From assembly GCA_021307315.1 (NCBI GenBank), contig JAJSPD010000032.1:124001-188000 (forward strand): a stretch of 64,000 nt of DNA. Direction: 5' to 3'. The DNA is from Bisporella sp. PMI_857. Its lineage: Eukaryota > Ascomycota > Leotiomycetes > Helotiales > Helotiaceae. How positions within the stretch are numbered: position 1 is the first letter of the stretch; every line of letters starts with the position of its first letter. A program made the position numbers and the translations under genes. The notes below the pieces were generated by a model. The model did no database searches, was not told the origin of the DNA, and worked only from the letters and a program-made list of their open reading frames with translations. Shown here one piece after another: positions 12,137 through 22,730 of this stretch.

Positions 12137-12978
12137 CTTCCAATCTCAGGCGTGTTGCTCAAGCTATGAGCTCCAGGCCCCCGCGTGACGATGTTGATGG
12201 CGGAGGCGTTATCAGAGACGGGGTAGTGGAGGAACCGCTCTTGAGATGCTGTTTATGTGCTTGGCCGAGGCGATACAAAAAGATGCTGCTAGGTGTCTGT
12301 TTCTAGTCTTTACATATTAGAGAAGTCTTATCCTGAAGAGTGATTAGGGCTGTTGTCGGGGAGCAAGAAGGGTCACAATACAGCGTCCTAGTCATAAACG
12401 GATTCGGCAGATGTCTACACCGCCTACGAAGCTCACAATATTAGTCAGGCTGCCAAGCTGCGGTTGGGTGGTACAGGTGTGAGGCAAAAGTACCTGGCTA
12501 GAGAGTATGATATTCAAGTTGACATGTTATCTATGCTGTCAGTTTATATATGACTATGAAAGCATGCCATTTTCCGAGTCACACTTCATGCCATAGCACA
12601 GTCTTCTTTGTCCGTACGCTCATCAACGCACCCGACCTTCAGGGTCGCCTGCTCATATTCATACGCTATCTGCACCCCTGACAGCTTCCAGCCACAGCTG
12701 CTTAGATACGTAGCTTGAGCTTGGCAAGCTCGTTAGGTACGTTGGGTTAACTTCGATGATGAGATCAAACAAGAAAAAGCTTGAGTACCTGCGCCATCAC
12801 CATCCCATCCAACTTGAAGACATTGAACCACTGAGTTAGGATACCTCACGGTGCTACATCTGCTACTTCAGAGTTCCGCAAACTTAACTACTTGACGAAT
12901 TCCTCATATTCACCATCTGCCGTCAACCATAGGCCCCACGTCACATTTGCGCAAGCAGCGATCGCGTGCTTCCCAGCG
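12137..12978. other. Divergent promoter region between the CTL gene and the Rab gene
   Basis: The two genes diverge here, so both promoters must lie in these 842 bases. The frame upstream of 12979 stays open to 12892 but only with a TTG start, so it is treated as untranslated leader. No domain-bearing frame is present. Confidence 0.55.
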
Positions 12979-13764
12979 ATGTCTGCACCAGCACCGTCAT
13001 GGGACTTCATCGCAAAGCTGGTTTGCATAGGTGATTCAGGCACAGGCAAATCTTCCCTCACAATCAGACTTTGTGAGGGTCGATTTTCGCCTCATCACGA
13101 TGTCACTATCGGCGTTGAGTTTGGCTCGAGAATTGTGCCCGTTGGACCTCCTAACGCTCAACCTGCGAAACCCAAATTAAGCCTGTCGCGCGATCATTCC
13201 AGCAATAATATATCCGCAGGCCTTCCTGAGCCAAGACAGAAGGAGCCAGAAATACAGCAAAAACATATGAAATTAAGTTTGTGGGATACTGCGGGACAGG
13301 AGACATACAAGAGCGTTACTCGCTCATATTTCCGTGGGGCTTCCGGAGCGCTGTTAGTGTTTGATATCTCGAGGCGTGGGACATTCGAACATGTAACAGA
13401 TTGGCTCAACGACTTGAGGCAGATAGCGGAGCCAGATATCGTAGTCGTCTTGGTTGGGAACAAGAGCGATCTGGCAAAAGGAGACGAGAACAAGAGAGAA
13501 GTCACTCAACGGGAAGCCGAAGAATGGGCAAGGAGAAATGGCGTTCTAGAATACGTCGAAACAAGTGCCAAGAGTGGAGAAGGGGTCGAGTTGGCTTTTG
13601 GAAGAGTTGCTGAGAGGATATACCAGAACATCGAAGCGGGAAAATATGATCTGAATGACAGGAGATCGGGAGTGAAAGGCCCAGGTGCTGGACAAGCGAA
13701 CAGAGGAGTCAAGCTAGGCGCTCCAGCGAAAGGCAACAGTGGCTGGGGAGGTGGATGCTGTTAA
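12979..13764 (+). CDS. Rab-family small GTPase (Rab4/Ypt4-like) with a long insert
   Basis: This is a membrane-traffic GTPase of 261 residues; about 200-220 is usual. All nucleotide-binding motifs are present: P-loop GDSGTGKSS (18-26), the switch I Thr in TIGVEFG (T43), WDTAGQE (102-108), NKSD (161-164) and ETSAKSG (194-200). The C-terminus GWGGGCC is a double-cysteine geranylgeranylation site. Between the two strands after switch I there is an extra segment of roughly 42 residues (55-96), rich in Pro, Ser and Asn. I recall similar inserts in fungal Ypt4-type Rabs, though the exact subfamily is inferred. The first ATG in frame is at 12979 and leads straight into the typical WDFIAKLVCIG. No intron is needed. 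Confidence 0.92.
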   Translation: MSAPAPSWDFIAKLVCIGDSGTGKSSLTIRLCEGRFSPHHDVTIGVEFGSRIVPVGPPNAQPAKPKLSLSRDHSSNNISAGLPEPRQKEPEIQQKHMKLSLWDTAGQETYKSVTRSYFRGASGALLVFDISRRGTFEHVTDWLNDLRQIAEPDIVVVLVGNKSDLAKGDENKREVTQREAEEWARRNGVLEYVETSAKSGEGVELAFGRVAERIYQNIEAGKYDLNDRRSGVKGPGAGQANRGVKLGAPAKGNSGWGGGCC

Positions 13765-14511
13765 TATGTATATTTGTATATCACTCCTGGGTTTTGTTCA
13801 TTGATGGCGTTAAGAGCGTGATACACCATGGGCATTGACGGCGTTGCAGCAATTCAGGTTGTTTGCTAGCTCACTTCTACTGAATTGAATATTCCTCGGT
13901 GGTTGATCCGGCATCATTTTGAATGTTCAAGCTTGACATGCACAATAGTAAGCTATCGCAAAAGTCAGTGCTCTCTGTCGTCAGGTATTCTCATGTACTA
14001 TTTGTCATGCCTCTCCCAGTACCTTTGAAAAATATGTTGGATCCCGCCTTATTCTCATGGCGTATATGCCATTTCTTTATGCGCGGATACTATAAGCTGT
14101 AGAGCGTACTCTGCCATATGGGAAATCCACTCAATGCCCTGGGTTGCAAGTTGATCTCGGTCTTCAGGCATTCCTAACAGACCTCGGCTGACTTCTAATC
14201 AAGCGCATCTTCCTTTCAGGATCGTGGAAGTTCCACAACCGTCGCATCAAGCATTTCCCATCGGCTCTCCCGAGACAACCGAATGAATTGTGGCGTTCCA
14301 ACAAGTGTGGCTGAGGGGTTGTCGTAAGTCATCATGAGGGGCAAGGCTAGTTATTCCGAAACTCCCAAAGTACAGGAGGAATCCAAACCTCCCTTTATAA
14401 TCACCGCCTCGACTTCTCAACTTGAAAATAATATTAACATATTCACGGACCTTTTCTAGTACTATTTTTCCTGTATCCAATCCACAAGCCACCTCTCTTG
14501 CAGACACAAAG
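13765..14511. other. Intergenic between the Rab and WW genes
   Basis: Nothing recognisable apart from the untranslated flanks of the two plus-strand genes. The minus-strand frame at 14247-14666 overlaps the first exons of the WW gene and looks like a shadow. Confidence 0.5.
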
Positions 14512-15558
14512 ATGAGCGACTTCCTACCGCCAAGCACTCCCCCTCCACCCAAAGTACCTGAAGGGTTCGTCCACGTCATATTGGATCCTGCAACATATCT
14601 CTTGGCTAACATGATGTAGATGGAAAGCACAATGGAATGAGCAATACAAAGAATGGTAGGTTCCAATCCCTTAAAATAAGAACCTCAATCCCAAAGGCAG
14701 CTTCCTTTTAGAAGAATCCCTCAGTTTAACAAGAAAACACAGGTTCTACGTGAACATCCACACCCGGAAATCGCAATGGGAGAAGCCCACCGAGCCCGTC
14801 TACCCAGCGCCGCAAGAAGGCGCACCGGAAGGCCCTCCGCCTGGCTACACAGGCGGCGGTAACCCACACGCCGACTCCAAGAGCAACAACCCGTACAACG
14901 GGCCCTCTGGCTCAACCGTCGAGTCGGACGCCGCGCTCGCCGCACGGCTGCAAGCCGAGGAGGACATGCAGCAGAGCCGCGGTGCAGGTGGTTCTGCGCA
15001 AGGTTATTTCCAAGGCAGCCCGCCACCGCAGCAGAACGCCGGGTATGGGTATGGTCCGCAGGGGGGTTATGGCCAGCAGCAGTACCCGCAGCAGGGGTAC
15101 GGGCAGGAGCAGCAACAGACGAAGAAGAGCGGCGGCGGGTTCTTAGGGAAGTTACTGGGTAAGGCGTCGGGGGGGTCAAGCAGTCACGGTGGAGGACACG
15201 GCGGGCTGCCTTTTGGCGGCGGTCACCAGCAGGGAGGATATGGCGGTTATCAACAGCAAGGCTACCCGCAACAAGGGTATGGCGGAGGTTATGGCGGCTA
15301 CCCGCAGCAGCAAATGTATGGCAAGCCCAAGAAATCTGGAATGGGAGTGGGTGGAGCGGCCGCGCTTGGTGTAGGTGGTGGTTTGGTGGGTGGAATGTTG
15401 TTGGCGGATGCGTTAGATAATGATGACAATGAGGCATATCAAGAAGTAAGACCCCTTCGCTCTACTCAATAACCACGTTCCCCGGACTAACTTCTCCCAA
15501 GGGTTATCAAGACGGCGCAGGCGATTTTGGTGGCGGTGATGACTTTGGAGGAGACTAA
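14512..15558 (+). CDS. WW-domain protein with Gly/Gln/Tyr-rich low-complexity tail
   Basis: The protein has 282 residues from four exons: 14512-14564, 14620-14655, 14743-15445, 15502-15558. All junctions keep frame; the WW domain itself is split over the first three exons. WW residues 16-46: EGWKAQWNEQYKEWFYVN, then RKSQWEKP, with W19, W42 and P45 as the ligand-groove residues. WW domains bind proline-rich peptides. The rest is a prion-like tail with QQGYGGY-type repeats, a glycine-rich hydrophobic patch (GVGGGLVGGMLLADAL) and a Gly/Asp-rich end (DGAGDFGGGDDFGGD). Proteins of this layout are common in filamentous ascomycetes but have no agreed function; a role as an adaptor is inference. The fourth exon is easily missed because the third exon runs on to a stop 29 bases past the donor. 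Confidence 0.88.
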
Positions 15559-16193
15559 TCGACTCATGAACATGGTGACACGACTTTAGTGTAGCTTTTG
15601 GCTCTTCCGCGCTGGCGTTTGCAACGTTGTTCTTTAAAGATATTCTAATTGAAGCACTTGCAATCATTTAGGTCTTCACTTCGAACCTCTGCATCTTATT
15701 AACCTATGATAAGGGAGAGGTTGAATCAAGGTCAAAATACGTTAAGATTATCGTACTTTCCTACGTCAAAACTATCAGAGCTTCTGCTACATTATACAGG
15801 ACTCTGATTTCCCCCTTTTAGCAATACCTGGTTCCAAGGAGGATCTTATCTAAGGAGCAAGTTACACATGAACCACCAATCCCTCTTCATTTCCGAGTAA
15901 CAGGTCTAAATGGTATTATGCCCCAACTTTTGTAGAACTTAAGAGGTGATAGACTTTAAGAGGTAATAGATCTTATTGTGAAAGTCTTGCTATGTAGATT
16001 CAAAAGTCAGAATCTATACACATGTGCAATTTTCCTTTTCCCAAGAAGACACAGCAAAAACAATTACCAGATCAAATGTTATTGGTTATTGTTAATCTTA
16101 GAAATACTGTTCCTTCAAATGTAGTGGTCTGCATCCCGAATATCAATACCTATTCGATAATTCATGCTTGAGGACTTGGTTATTATATTTTTC
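15559..16193. other. Convergent 3' intergenic region
   Basis: AT-rich, between the convergent WW gene and the hypothetical gene. Two near-copies of a short phrase (aacttaagaggtgatagact / ctttaagaggtaatagatct) lie in tandem near 15938-15975. No gene was seen. Confidence 0.5.
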
Positions 16194-17950
16194 TCAGAAA
16201 AGCATTGCCCAGGGTCCAATAGCCTCCCGATGATCCATATCCCTGATCCGCTTTCCAATGGCAGCTTTCGCCTGGCCCCATATCTTAGTCTGGCCATTGC
16301 GTTTGCTATAATTCAGTCAGTATGCAGAAGCAACAAAAAGACATTGCCAATTTCAATAGTTATTTATTATCATATAACTTACAAAGGGATGTTTTTATCC
16401 CGTTCAAAGCAATTACACAATGCTGAAACAGCTTCCAGCTGTTCACCGCCAGTAGGAATGCCATTACTTCGTATCTCTGGGACATAGGTGAAGAAACCCC
16501 CGAAGTTGTTGGAAGGATCCGCAGATTTTGCTTCAGGGAGAGGTGTAAACAGATCCCAGAAGGCCTTCGCTATTCCTTTGTGATCCGCGGCACTCGAGTT
16601 ATTTGCCTGATTGCCAATATTCTCATTTTCTACAGTAAATTCGGTGATGCATTGATCGTTATCGGCAACTTCAAAAGCTGATAGTCCTTGAATTTCTTCA
16701 TTGGTGACAGGGCGGCGAATTTTCATGAATTCGTACAAAGCACGTTGATCAGAGGAGACAACGTCAGCAATATCAGGGGAATTCAAGCTGATCAAAGATT
16801 CTTTCTTCTCTAGGTTCTTCTTGGTAATCATATCTTGGCCCTTTTTTGAAAAGTCGATTGACACGGTATCAGCAGGGTTTGAAGGGTCCGCCAGGGCAGC
16901 TTTGGATACTTCCGGATTTTCAGAGGAATTCTGCCAGTGCAGAGCATCGTCGACATATTCTGCTTGCATTCTATCGAGACAGGGAATTTCCGCTGTTGGT
17001 TGGACCTCCTTGGACTTAATCAACTCGCTGTCAGCATCCCACTGTTCCAGAACTTCCCAAAGCCTGGTCCTGCCACTAACGGTGCTGTCTAGCTGTTTGC
17101 CTAAACTCCCATCAGGAGCTCTGCGAAAAAGTTCTTCTTCATCAAGGTTGCCCCACAAGTCAGCTGCAGACTCCTTGCGGAACTTATGGCTGTACCGAGG
17201 ATCATCTCGTAAAGAATCAACGTGTTTCTTGATGAATTCTTCTTCCATTTTCTCACGTTCTTTTCTTTTCTTCCCTCGTCTTTGAAGTTCATTAGTATTT
17301 ATCTCTCCGCTAGTAGTTTTCTCATTTTTGGCTACGTTCTCTAGGTCGCCAACTTGCTTGAATGCGTCGCCAGGTCTTATCAATCGCTCATCAGGAGGCT
17401 TTGAGGCGTTGATGAGTGCTTTCACAGAAGACAGATGCTCCGCTAGAACCTTGTTCTGGTCTTTTCTTATATCCTCACGCAGCTCGTCGTCCGCCTGACT
17501 CAAGTCACTCCACAGATCTCTGCGTAACTCATCATACTTCCTGTGTTTCAGATTACCACAGTTAGTTTCTTTGTCTTTGTAGATTTGCAAATTGACCAGT
17601 ATTTCAACGCTCATGGAAAGTCGTAGATGCTCCTAGGAAGTTGCCATACCTCTTCTCCTCATCTGCTATCTGTTCCTGTATGGCATATATCTCCCTGCCG
17701 ATTCGGGAAAGAGCCTGGGCTTGAATCTCAGTGTTAGCGCCTGAATATCATGTCAGATAGCGAAGTCGTTGCACCGAGAAACTGACTGACCTGTATTGTT
17801 GCGTTGCGATCTTTTCAGGCCTCGGATGAGTTTCTTATTTAATGCCGCTCTCTCATCTAGAAGTTTATATAGCCTATACTGGGGATTATCTTGATAATCG
17901 CCGCCCGTACATTCTATGATTTCCAATTGGGAAGTGTCTGGCAAGGTCAT
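16194..17950 (-). CDS. Hypothetical protein, coiled-coil and acidic, four exons
   Basis: I do not recognise the family. Exons 17791-17950, 17650-17740, 16383-17609 and 16194-16305 give 529 residues in one frame. Introns: 50 bp (17741-17790, ctgac branch site), 40 bp (17610-17649, very short) and 77 bp (16306-16382, gtaagt donor, ctgac branch site). The N-terminus (QYRLYKLLDERAALNKKLIR, then IGREIYAIQEQIADEEK) has heptad character; residues 80-250 are highly charged, with RRGKKRKEREKMEEEF as a possible nuclear-localisation signal. The last exon is compact and basic: KRNGQTKIWGQAKAAIG to the end MLF. The start ATG at 17950 gives MTLPDTSQLEIIECTGGDYQ. The 40-bp intron is the weakest part of the model: if it is wrong, the first two exons may be arranged differently. 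Confidence 0.7.
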
Positions 17951-18845
17951 GATGGGCTTGGTATTCCAAACCCTGAAGTACTGGTACTTGTGTTGCTGGT
18001 ATTATTGTTTTTGTGAATGAGGAAATTTTGTGTGATGATTTGGACAAGAGGAAAAGAGAAAAGGTTCTTAGGCTCTTTTATAGGGTGGAAATGGATAGGG
18101 CATTGCACCCTGCAAGGAAGGCACGACCTTTTTCGGAACGATTCAAATTCTCTGCACTCTAAAATCAAATAGCCATGAAAGCTTATTGACTTCGTCCTGG
18201 CTGTGTTTGAATGGAACTTGTAATCATAATACTAAAACAAAAAACGTACTATGTCAGATCTGAAGTAATATTAACCTAGCAAGCCTATAGGTCCTGATGA
18301 GATCAATCGAACTCAGAGCTATAACGTACTGATGCGCCAAACTGGTAGTCTAACTTGGGGTTGGTTTTTTGATAAGGGGCAATTTCCATTGGTGATCTAT
18401 CATCTCCGTAACAGTCGAAGATTGTCATATCTGGGAGAGTTATGTGCAAAGAAGTAGGAGTATATAAATGAATGAATGCCATGTACATGCAGTACTTTAA
18501 CTTAAGAAACCAAACTGAAGTGGCATATTTGTCATTTTTGGATGGACTGGGTCTAATAATACATACCTAGTCTAATGGGAAGGTTCTAGGTGGGCTACTT
18601 AGTAGTACCATATAGGTCTGTTAAGTTTTGACTAAATGTTTGATTCTAGGTGGGAAACTTGTGATTCCGACCACCAGCCACGCAATTGGGAAGGGATAAA
18701 TAAGCAGCTAGATCTCTAGCATCCCTTCCTTCTCTACCTTAAATATCGCTTACCCCGTATACTATTAAGCTAACGTGATTATGGGTAGCCATTTTTGCGT
18801 ATTGTAATGGAATGGCTTCCATTCGAGTATGCAGCATAATGATGC
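17951..18845. other. Intergenic, about 0.9 kb
   Basis: Holds the promoter of the hypothetical gene above and the 3' flank of the next. An 11-base phrase ttctaggtggg occurs twice, at 18584-18594 and 18644-18654, exactly 60 bases apart. Nothing else was recognised. Confidence 0.5.
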
Positions 18846-20046
18846 CTATTCATGGTAGAGAACCTTGGCTTGAGTTGCCAATCGTGAAAGCTTCTCGTCC
18901 TTGGTTTCTGGATGGTCAATGCAATGGGCGGAACGGAATCTCCAGCGCCTTGAAAGCACTGGGTGATGTCTCAGAGCGGGCTCAGATTTATAGTCCAGCA
19001 GCCAGCCACCATTACAGGACGAATCTGTGTTAGGGAGCTTGATAAACATTTCTTGAGCTGCAGCTGAACCTTCTCTGATGGCTGCAATAAGCAGAGTGTA
19101 TAACTGAGGCTATGAAGTGTTAGCAATGGAATTCTATCATAGACCTATTAATGACTTACGTATGCATTTCCCCAAGTCAATACAACAGAATCATTAGACA
19201 GGTGAGGAGTGTTAAGTGGCCAGAACTCAACAATGGGCTCAGAATTATTAGTTCGAGCCTCGCATCGGATGTGGCAGAGGGTATAATCTGCCTCAACGCA
19301 GTCCTTAAGGATTTGAAAAGTAGGATCATAGCGGACGTAATCGCCATAATGAGAACCATAGCAGACGGCGGAGTATCCATCATAGATCCGGAATTTTGTG
19401 GCGTCTGGTTCAAGAGACTCACAGAACGCTTCATATTCTTGGTACAAAGTAGGTGATATGCCAAGTCTCTGTAAGTTTTCATGGATCGCATCTTGCTTGG
19501 GATATATCTCGGCACCAATCTTATCCATAGCCTCCCGTGTACCCATAATCTGTGCTTCAAGGTTCTCTTTCATCTCTTCTAGCTCCACTAGCTCACATTT
19601 GTATCTATAATTCACTGCTTCAAGTGACTCTGAGACAAGCTGAGGATCGTTTGGATCTTGACGATATAGCAATTTGTACTTCTGTTCGATAATACCGTCA
19701 AATGTTGTTCTTTTGGTGATTGCATGAACCTTGAGGCTGCTGCTGATACCAGGAAGTGGAGGACCTGGTACGTACGTTGCATTGGGGATGATTTCAGAGT
19801 CCGAGTCGGGACCCAAGTCCTCATTGTCGTCAGAGGATGATTCTTCTCCATCCGCGTAGTCGCTTTCGGATTTATCATCTAAGTTATCTTCTCCATTTCT
19901 GTCAGAAGCTTCATTGCCACTATCCATAGTAGCATCCTCATTCTCTGAATCTCCAAGATTGCCTATAGTCTCTTTAGTTCCCGCTATTAGAATTATTTTG
20001 GGATGCACATACCACCAAAGCGGAAGTTGAGAGTTAGAGACTCCAT
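18846..20046 (-). CDS. Hypothetical protein with acidic N-terminus and central coiled coil
   Basis: The family is not recognised. Three exons, 20013-20046, 19160-19962 and 18846-19109, give 366 residues. Both introns are 50 bp: 19963-20012 (gtatgt donor, ctaat branch site, tatag acceptor) and 19110-19159 (gtaagt donor, ctaac branch site). The N-terminus MESLTLNFRFGG is followed by about 70 Asp/Glu/Ser-rich residues. A charged helical region follows around residues 130-190 (LVELEEMKENLEAQIMGTRE), then a folded-looking C-terminal half rich in aromatic residues and cysteine. The last exon encodes LYTLLIAAIREGSAAAQEMF and ends AKVLYHE. The chosen ATG at 20046 is the only in-frame one, yet codons upstream of it stay open and look coding, so the N-terminus may be longer (see findings). 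Confidence 0.65.
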
Positions 20047-20635
20047 TGTAATACCTATGTCTACGGTGATACCTAGATCGTAGTATTCTTTGTGACAGTT
20101 TGGGTTGTATCTGAAGGTGTTGTTCCTAGTTCTCCAATCTCGAAAGGTGAGAAGATCTATGTGCAGTAGTAGATCTGACTTGTCTGTACTCCAACTTGAC
20201 GAGTTATGCTATTTGTAGTACCAAGTCAAAATAAAAGACGAGTCGAACGCCGCAAAGTGGGTGAGAGGTCAAACTCGCTAGCTACAATGCTAATAAAGGA
20301 GAGAAAGAGATGTTGACCTATCGCAAGATCCGTTAAAGCGAGAGGAGATATAGTTATAGCCTTGCAAAGATGAATTTAAGTTGATGTTAAATGATTGCCT
20401 CCTAAGCGCCTTCTTTGTCGTATTCAGCCTGGTAGTTTTGGTCAAGTTACAATCAAAATAGCGAACATGGGTCGACTTCAACCTATAGCACATGGAGGAC
20501 ACTTGGGAGTAGGCAGTATCAGGAGTAATTGATATATCGCCAGCTCATACTTACGTAGATTGTAAGGTGAAGATTCCTATCAATTATGAACAAATGCTCT
20601 AACAATCCACTTATCATATTACTACCATATGTTCA
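20047..20635. other. Intergenic, possibly containing unmodelled 5' coding sequence
   Basis: Between EMC7 and the hypothetical gene, both on the minus strand. An open frame at about 20047-20225 reads into the first exon of the hypothetical gene and has amino-acid-like composition (TFRDWRTRNNTFRYNPNCHK), but no start ATG. A good donor (gtaagt on the minus strand) lies near 20553. Confidence 0.4.
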
Positions 20636-21414
20636 TCACCTAATCTTCCCTTGTGCTTTCTCCTCACCTTTCTTTGAACCAGTACCAGCTAGCCAAGCGG
20701 CTGCATCAAAATTCTGAAGCGAATTTGCTGCTTGTGTTGCGCCAACGCCACCACCCTTCTGCCTCGCCTCAAATTCGGCCTTCATTTCAGGATCCACTAC
20801 GTCAAGTTAGCATTTAGGCCTTTCCTTGACCGGTGTTGGCTTACTATTATCCATCAGATATGGCATTCCAAACACAATACCCATGCTTGCAATCGCGATG
20901 AGAATCATAGGACTCTTCAGAATACTCAATGGCGAAACTGCGGCCCGGTTAGCTCTCGCGAGTATGAAAGGAACAAACAGAAAGACATACATCCGGTCCT
21001 TTCAACAAAATACTCCTTCTTGCCTAGAACCCGCACATCAAACCCAAGAGCACCATCCGCCTTTCCCTCAACCTTTACAGCTTCTCCCTTATTACCCCAT
21101 TCGTTTCCCCTCCATGTGCCCCAGACCTCGACGGTCCCAGCCTCCTCCGACACATCCACTCGAAGAGGCGCGAACGCATGTGTATGGGAATGAACATCTA
21201 GCAGATAAGAGCCCGTCGAGACGTTGCGGAAATCGAAGCTATTGTCGGTACGCAGAGGTGCAGATTGCTTAGATGATAAAGTTGTCAGAGAGGCAGACGT
21301 GGATGGCGGTAGTGTGGAGGGATTGAATGTTGCAATTGTGGGAATGCTAACACGTAGATGTGCAGCGAGCACAAGAGAGCATAGAAGAGATAACGGCAGT
21401 ATTGAGGCCTGCAT
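20636..21414 (-). CDS. EMC7: ER membrane protein complex subunit 7
   Basis: EMC7 is a subunit of the conserved ER membrane insertase complex; its beta-sandwich faces the lumen. The protein has 225 residues from three exons, 20991-21414, 20845-20937 and 20636-20796, with introns of 53 and 48 bp that keep frame. A signal peptide is obvious (MQASILPLSLLCSLVLAAHL). The lumenal domain contains the family phrase SFDFRNVSTGSYLLDVHSHT followed by FAPLRVDV. One membrane helix follows around residues 150-170 (MILIAIASMGIVFGMPYLM), then the typical cytosolic start MDNMDPEMKAEFEARQK. The C-terminus is Ser/Gly/Lys-rich and ends KIR. The ATG at 21414 was preferred over upstream in-frame codons because it begins the signal peptide. 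Confidence 0.9.
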
Positions 21415-22125
21415 CTTGTTGGCTATGGTTTTGAGGATGAAAGTTGAAGAGGTGATGTCGTGAGCTCCAAATGAAATGGGGAAGTTTAAGCGAGATCCTG
21501 AATTTTGACCCGAATATATCCATACTTTTGAATTTTCTACTCTCTTTCCTTCGAACGCCATCATCATTGTTACAAAAGTAGCTTTGCATACAAGCTTATA
21601 TGCACTTTATCAAGCAAGTGCTGGGCTGTGTTGAGAATCGTTATGACATATCCTCAAGTCTTCTCATTCTCACGCAAAAGAAGGATCCTGTCATTCCACG
21701 TCTCGTTAAATACAACTGTTTTTGTTCGTGCTTTTCTCTTCCACTAGAGTACATCATTAAAATAAATTTAACGTATCTAATTTTCACTTATGAATGAAAA
21801 CTCATTAGCCCTGGAGATACCTAGGATGGCCCCCTACCGAAGCAGCTCTCAACCTTAACATGGATTATTCTAGATTATGGAAAATAGTTGGGTTAGTGTG
21901 ATATTTATTCTTTATTTCTACCAATATAATCCTTAACGCTGTTAGACTAGCCAGACCATGCTGGTGTCAATATCCCAAACCCAAGTGTGTCCTTCATAAG
22001 TTACATAAATGGTGCTTGCCCAATTCTTCCTAAAAGCCGACCCCAGAATTATCCCATTTGTGATCATCAAGACCAATATCAATATCCACATTCTCCTCCG
22101 TGCCAATTCTTCATGTTGAACGAGC
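21415..22125. other. Intergenic, about 0.7 kb
   Basis: Contains the promoter of EMC7 and the 3' flank of the MARVEL gene. AT-rich at 21760-21960. No gene was recognised. Confidence 0.5.
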
Positions 22126-22730
22126 TCATGCCTCTTCTTTCCTGGGAGCTTCTTTCATGGCAACCTTTGCCGCCTTGTCGGTCTTTATACCGCGGAATCC
22201 ACCCTTGAACATATCAAGGGCGACGAGTGCAGTGGAAGCGGTCCAGAGAGCCCAGGAAAAGGCACCGAATACTGCATCAGCACGGGCAGCCGCGCATACT
22301 GAGCCTCGGCAAAAGAGGAGTCTTCCTAGGAAAGCTGCAAGGGCAATAAATCCGGCGAAGAAGAAAAGCATGTTGACAGCTTCAACCGCAAGATGAGCAT
22401 ATGGATTATAGGCTGAAAAACGTCAGTACATGCCTTCTTAAAGGATTAGATGCCGTTCTATAACATACCCTTCTTGACAAAGCGGGGTGAGAGTTCCAGA
22501 TAAAGGATCGATAGGAAAGAGAATATGGGAGTGACAATCAAGAAGTTGATCTGCCCAGGAGATGCGGTCAAGGTATCGGCATTGTACCAATGAGCGACTA
22601 TAGTTCATCAGCAAAATCCTCATTTGATATTTTCAATAGGGATTCTCATACCATATCCTGAGAGCCCAAGGACCACGACGGCAAACACGGCCTGAACGAC
22701 TCTCAAAGGAAGTAATAGCTTGGAATTCAT
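22126..22730 (-). CDS. MARVEL-domain four-helix membrane protein
   Basis: The protein has 164 residues from three exons, 22652-22730, 22469-22597 and 22126-22412; introns of 54 bp and 56 bp keep frame. The four membrane helices of a MARVEL domain are clear: RVVQAVFAVVVLGLSGY, INFLIVTPIFSFLSILYLEL, AVNMLFFFAGFIALAAFLG and FGAFSWALWTASTALVALD, with basic or polar loops and a cytosolic Lys-rich tail ending APRKEEA. MARVEL proteins shape or organise cholesterol/sterol-rich membrane regions and vesicles, and fungal members sit in the plasma membrane or secretory vesicles. The specific role here cannot be inferred. The loop between helices 3 and 4 contains two cysteines (FCRGSVC) that could form a disulfide. 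Confidence 0.87.

Noticed and set aside
14721..15437. A 238-residue open frame on the minus strand opposite the WW gene
   Set aside because: It is the complement of the low-complexity Gly/Gln/Tyr-rich exon, made of His/Arg/Ala-rich sequence without any domain. The plus-strand exon has correct splice sites and a WW domain.
19984..20012. A 29-bp intron joining MESLTLNFRFG to the acceptor at ctaatag
   Set aside because: Too short for splicing. A 50-bp intron with the same donor and the next acceptor (tatag) keeps frame and uses ctaat as its branch site.
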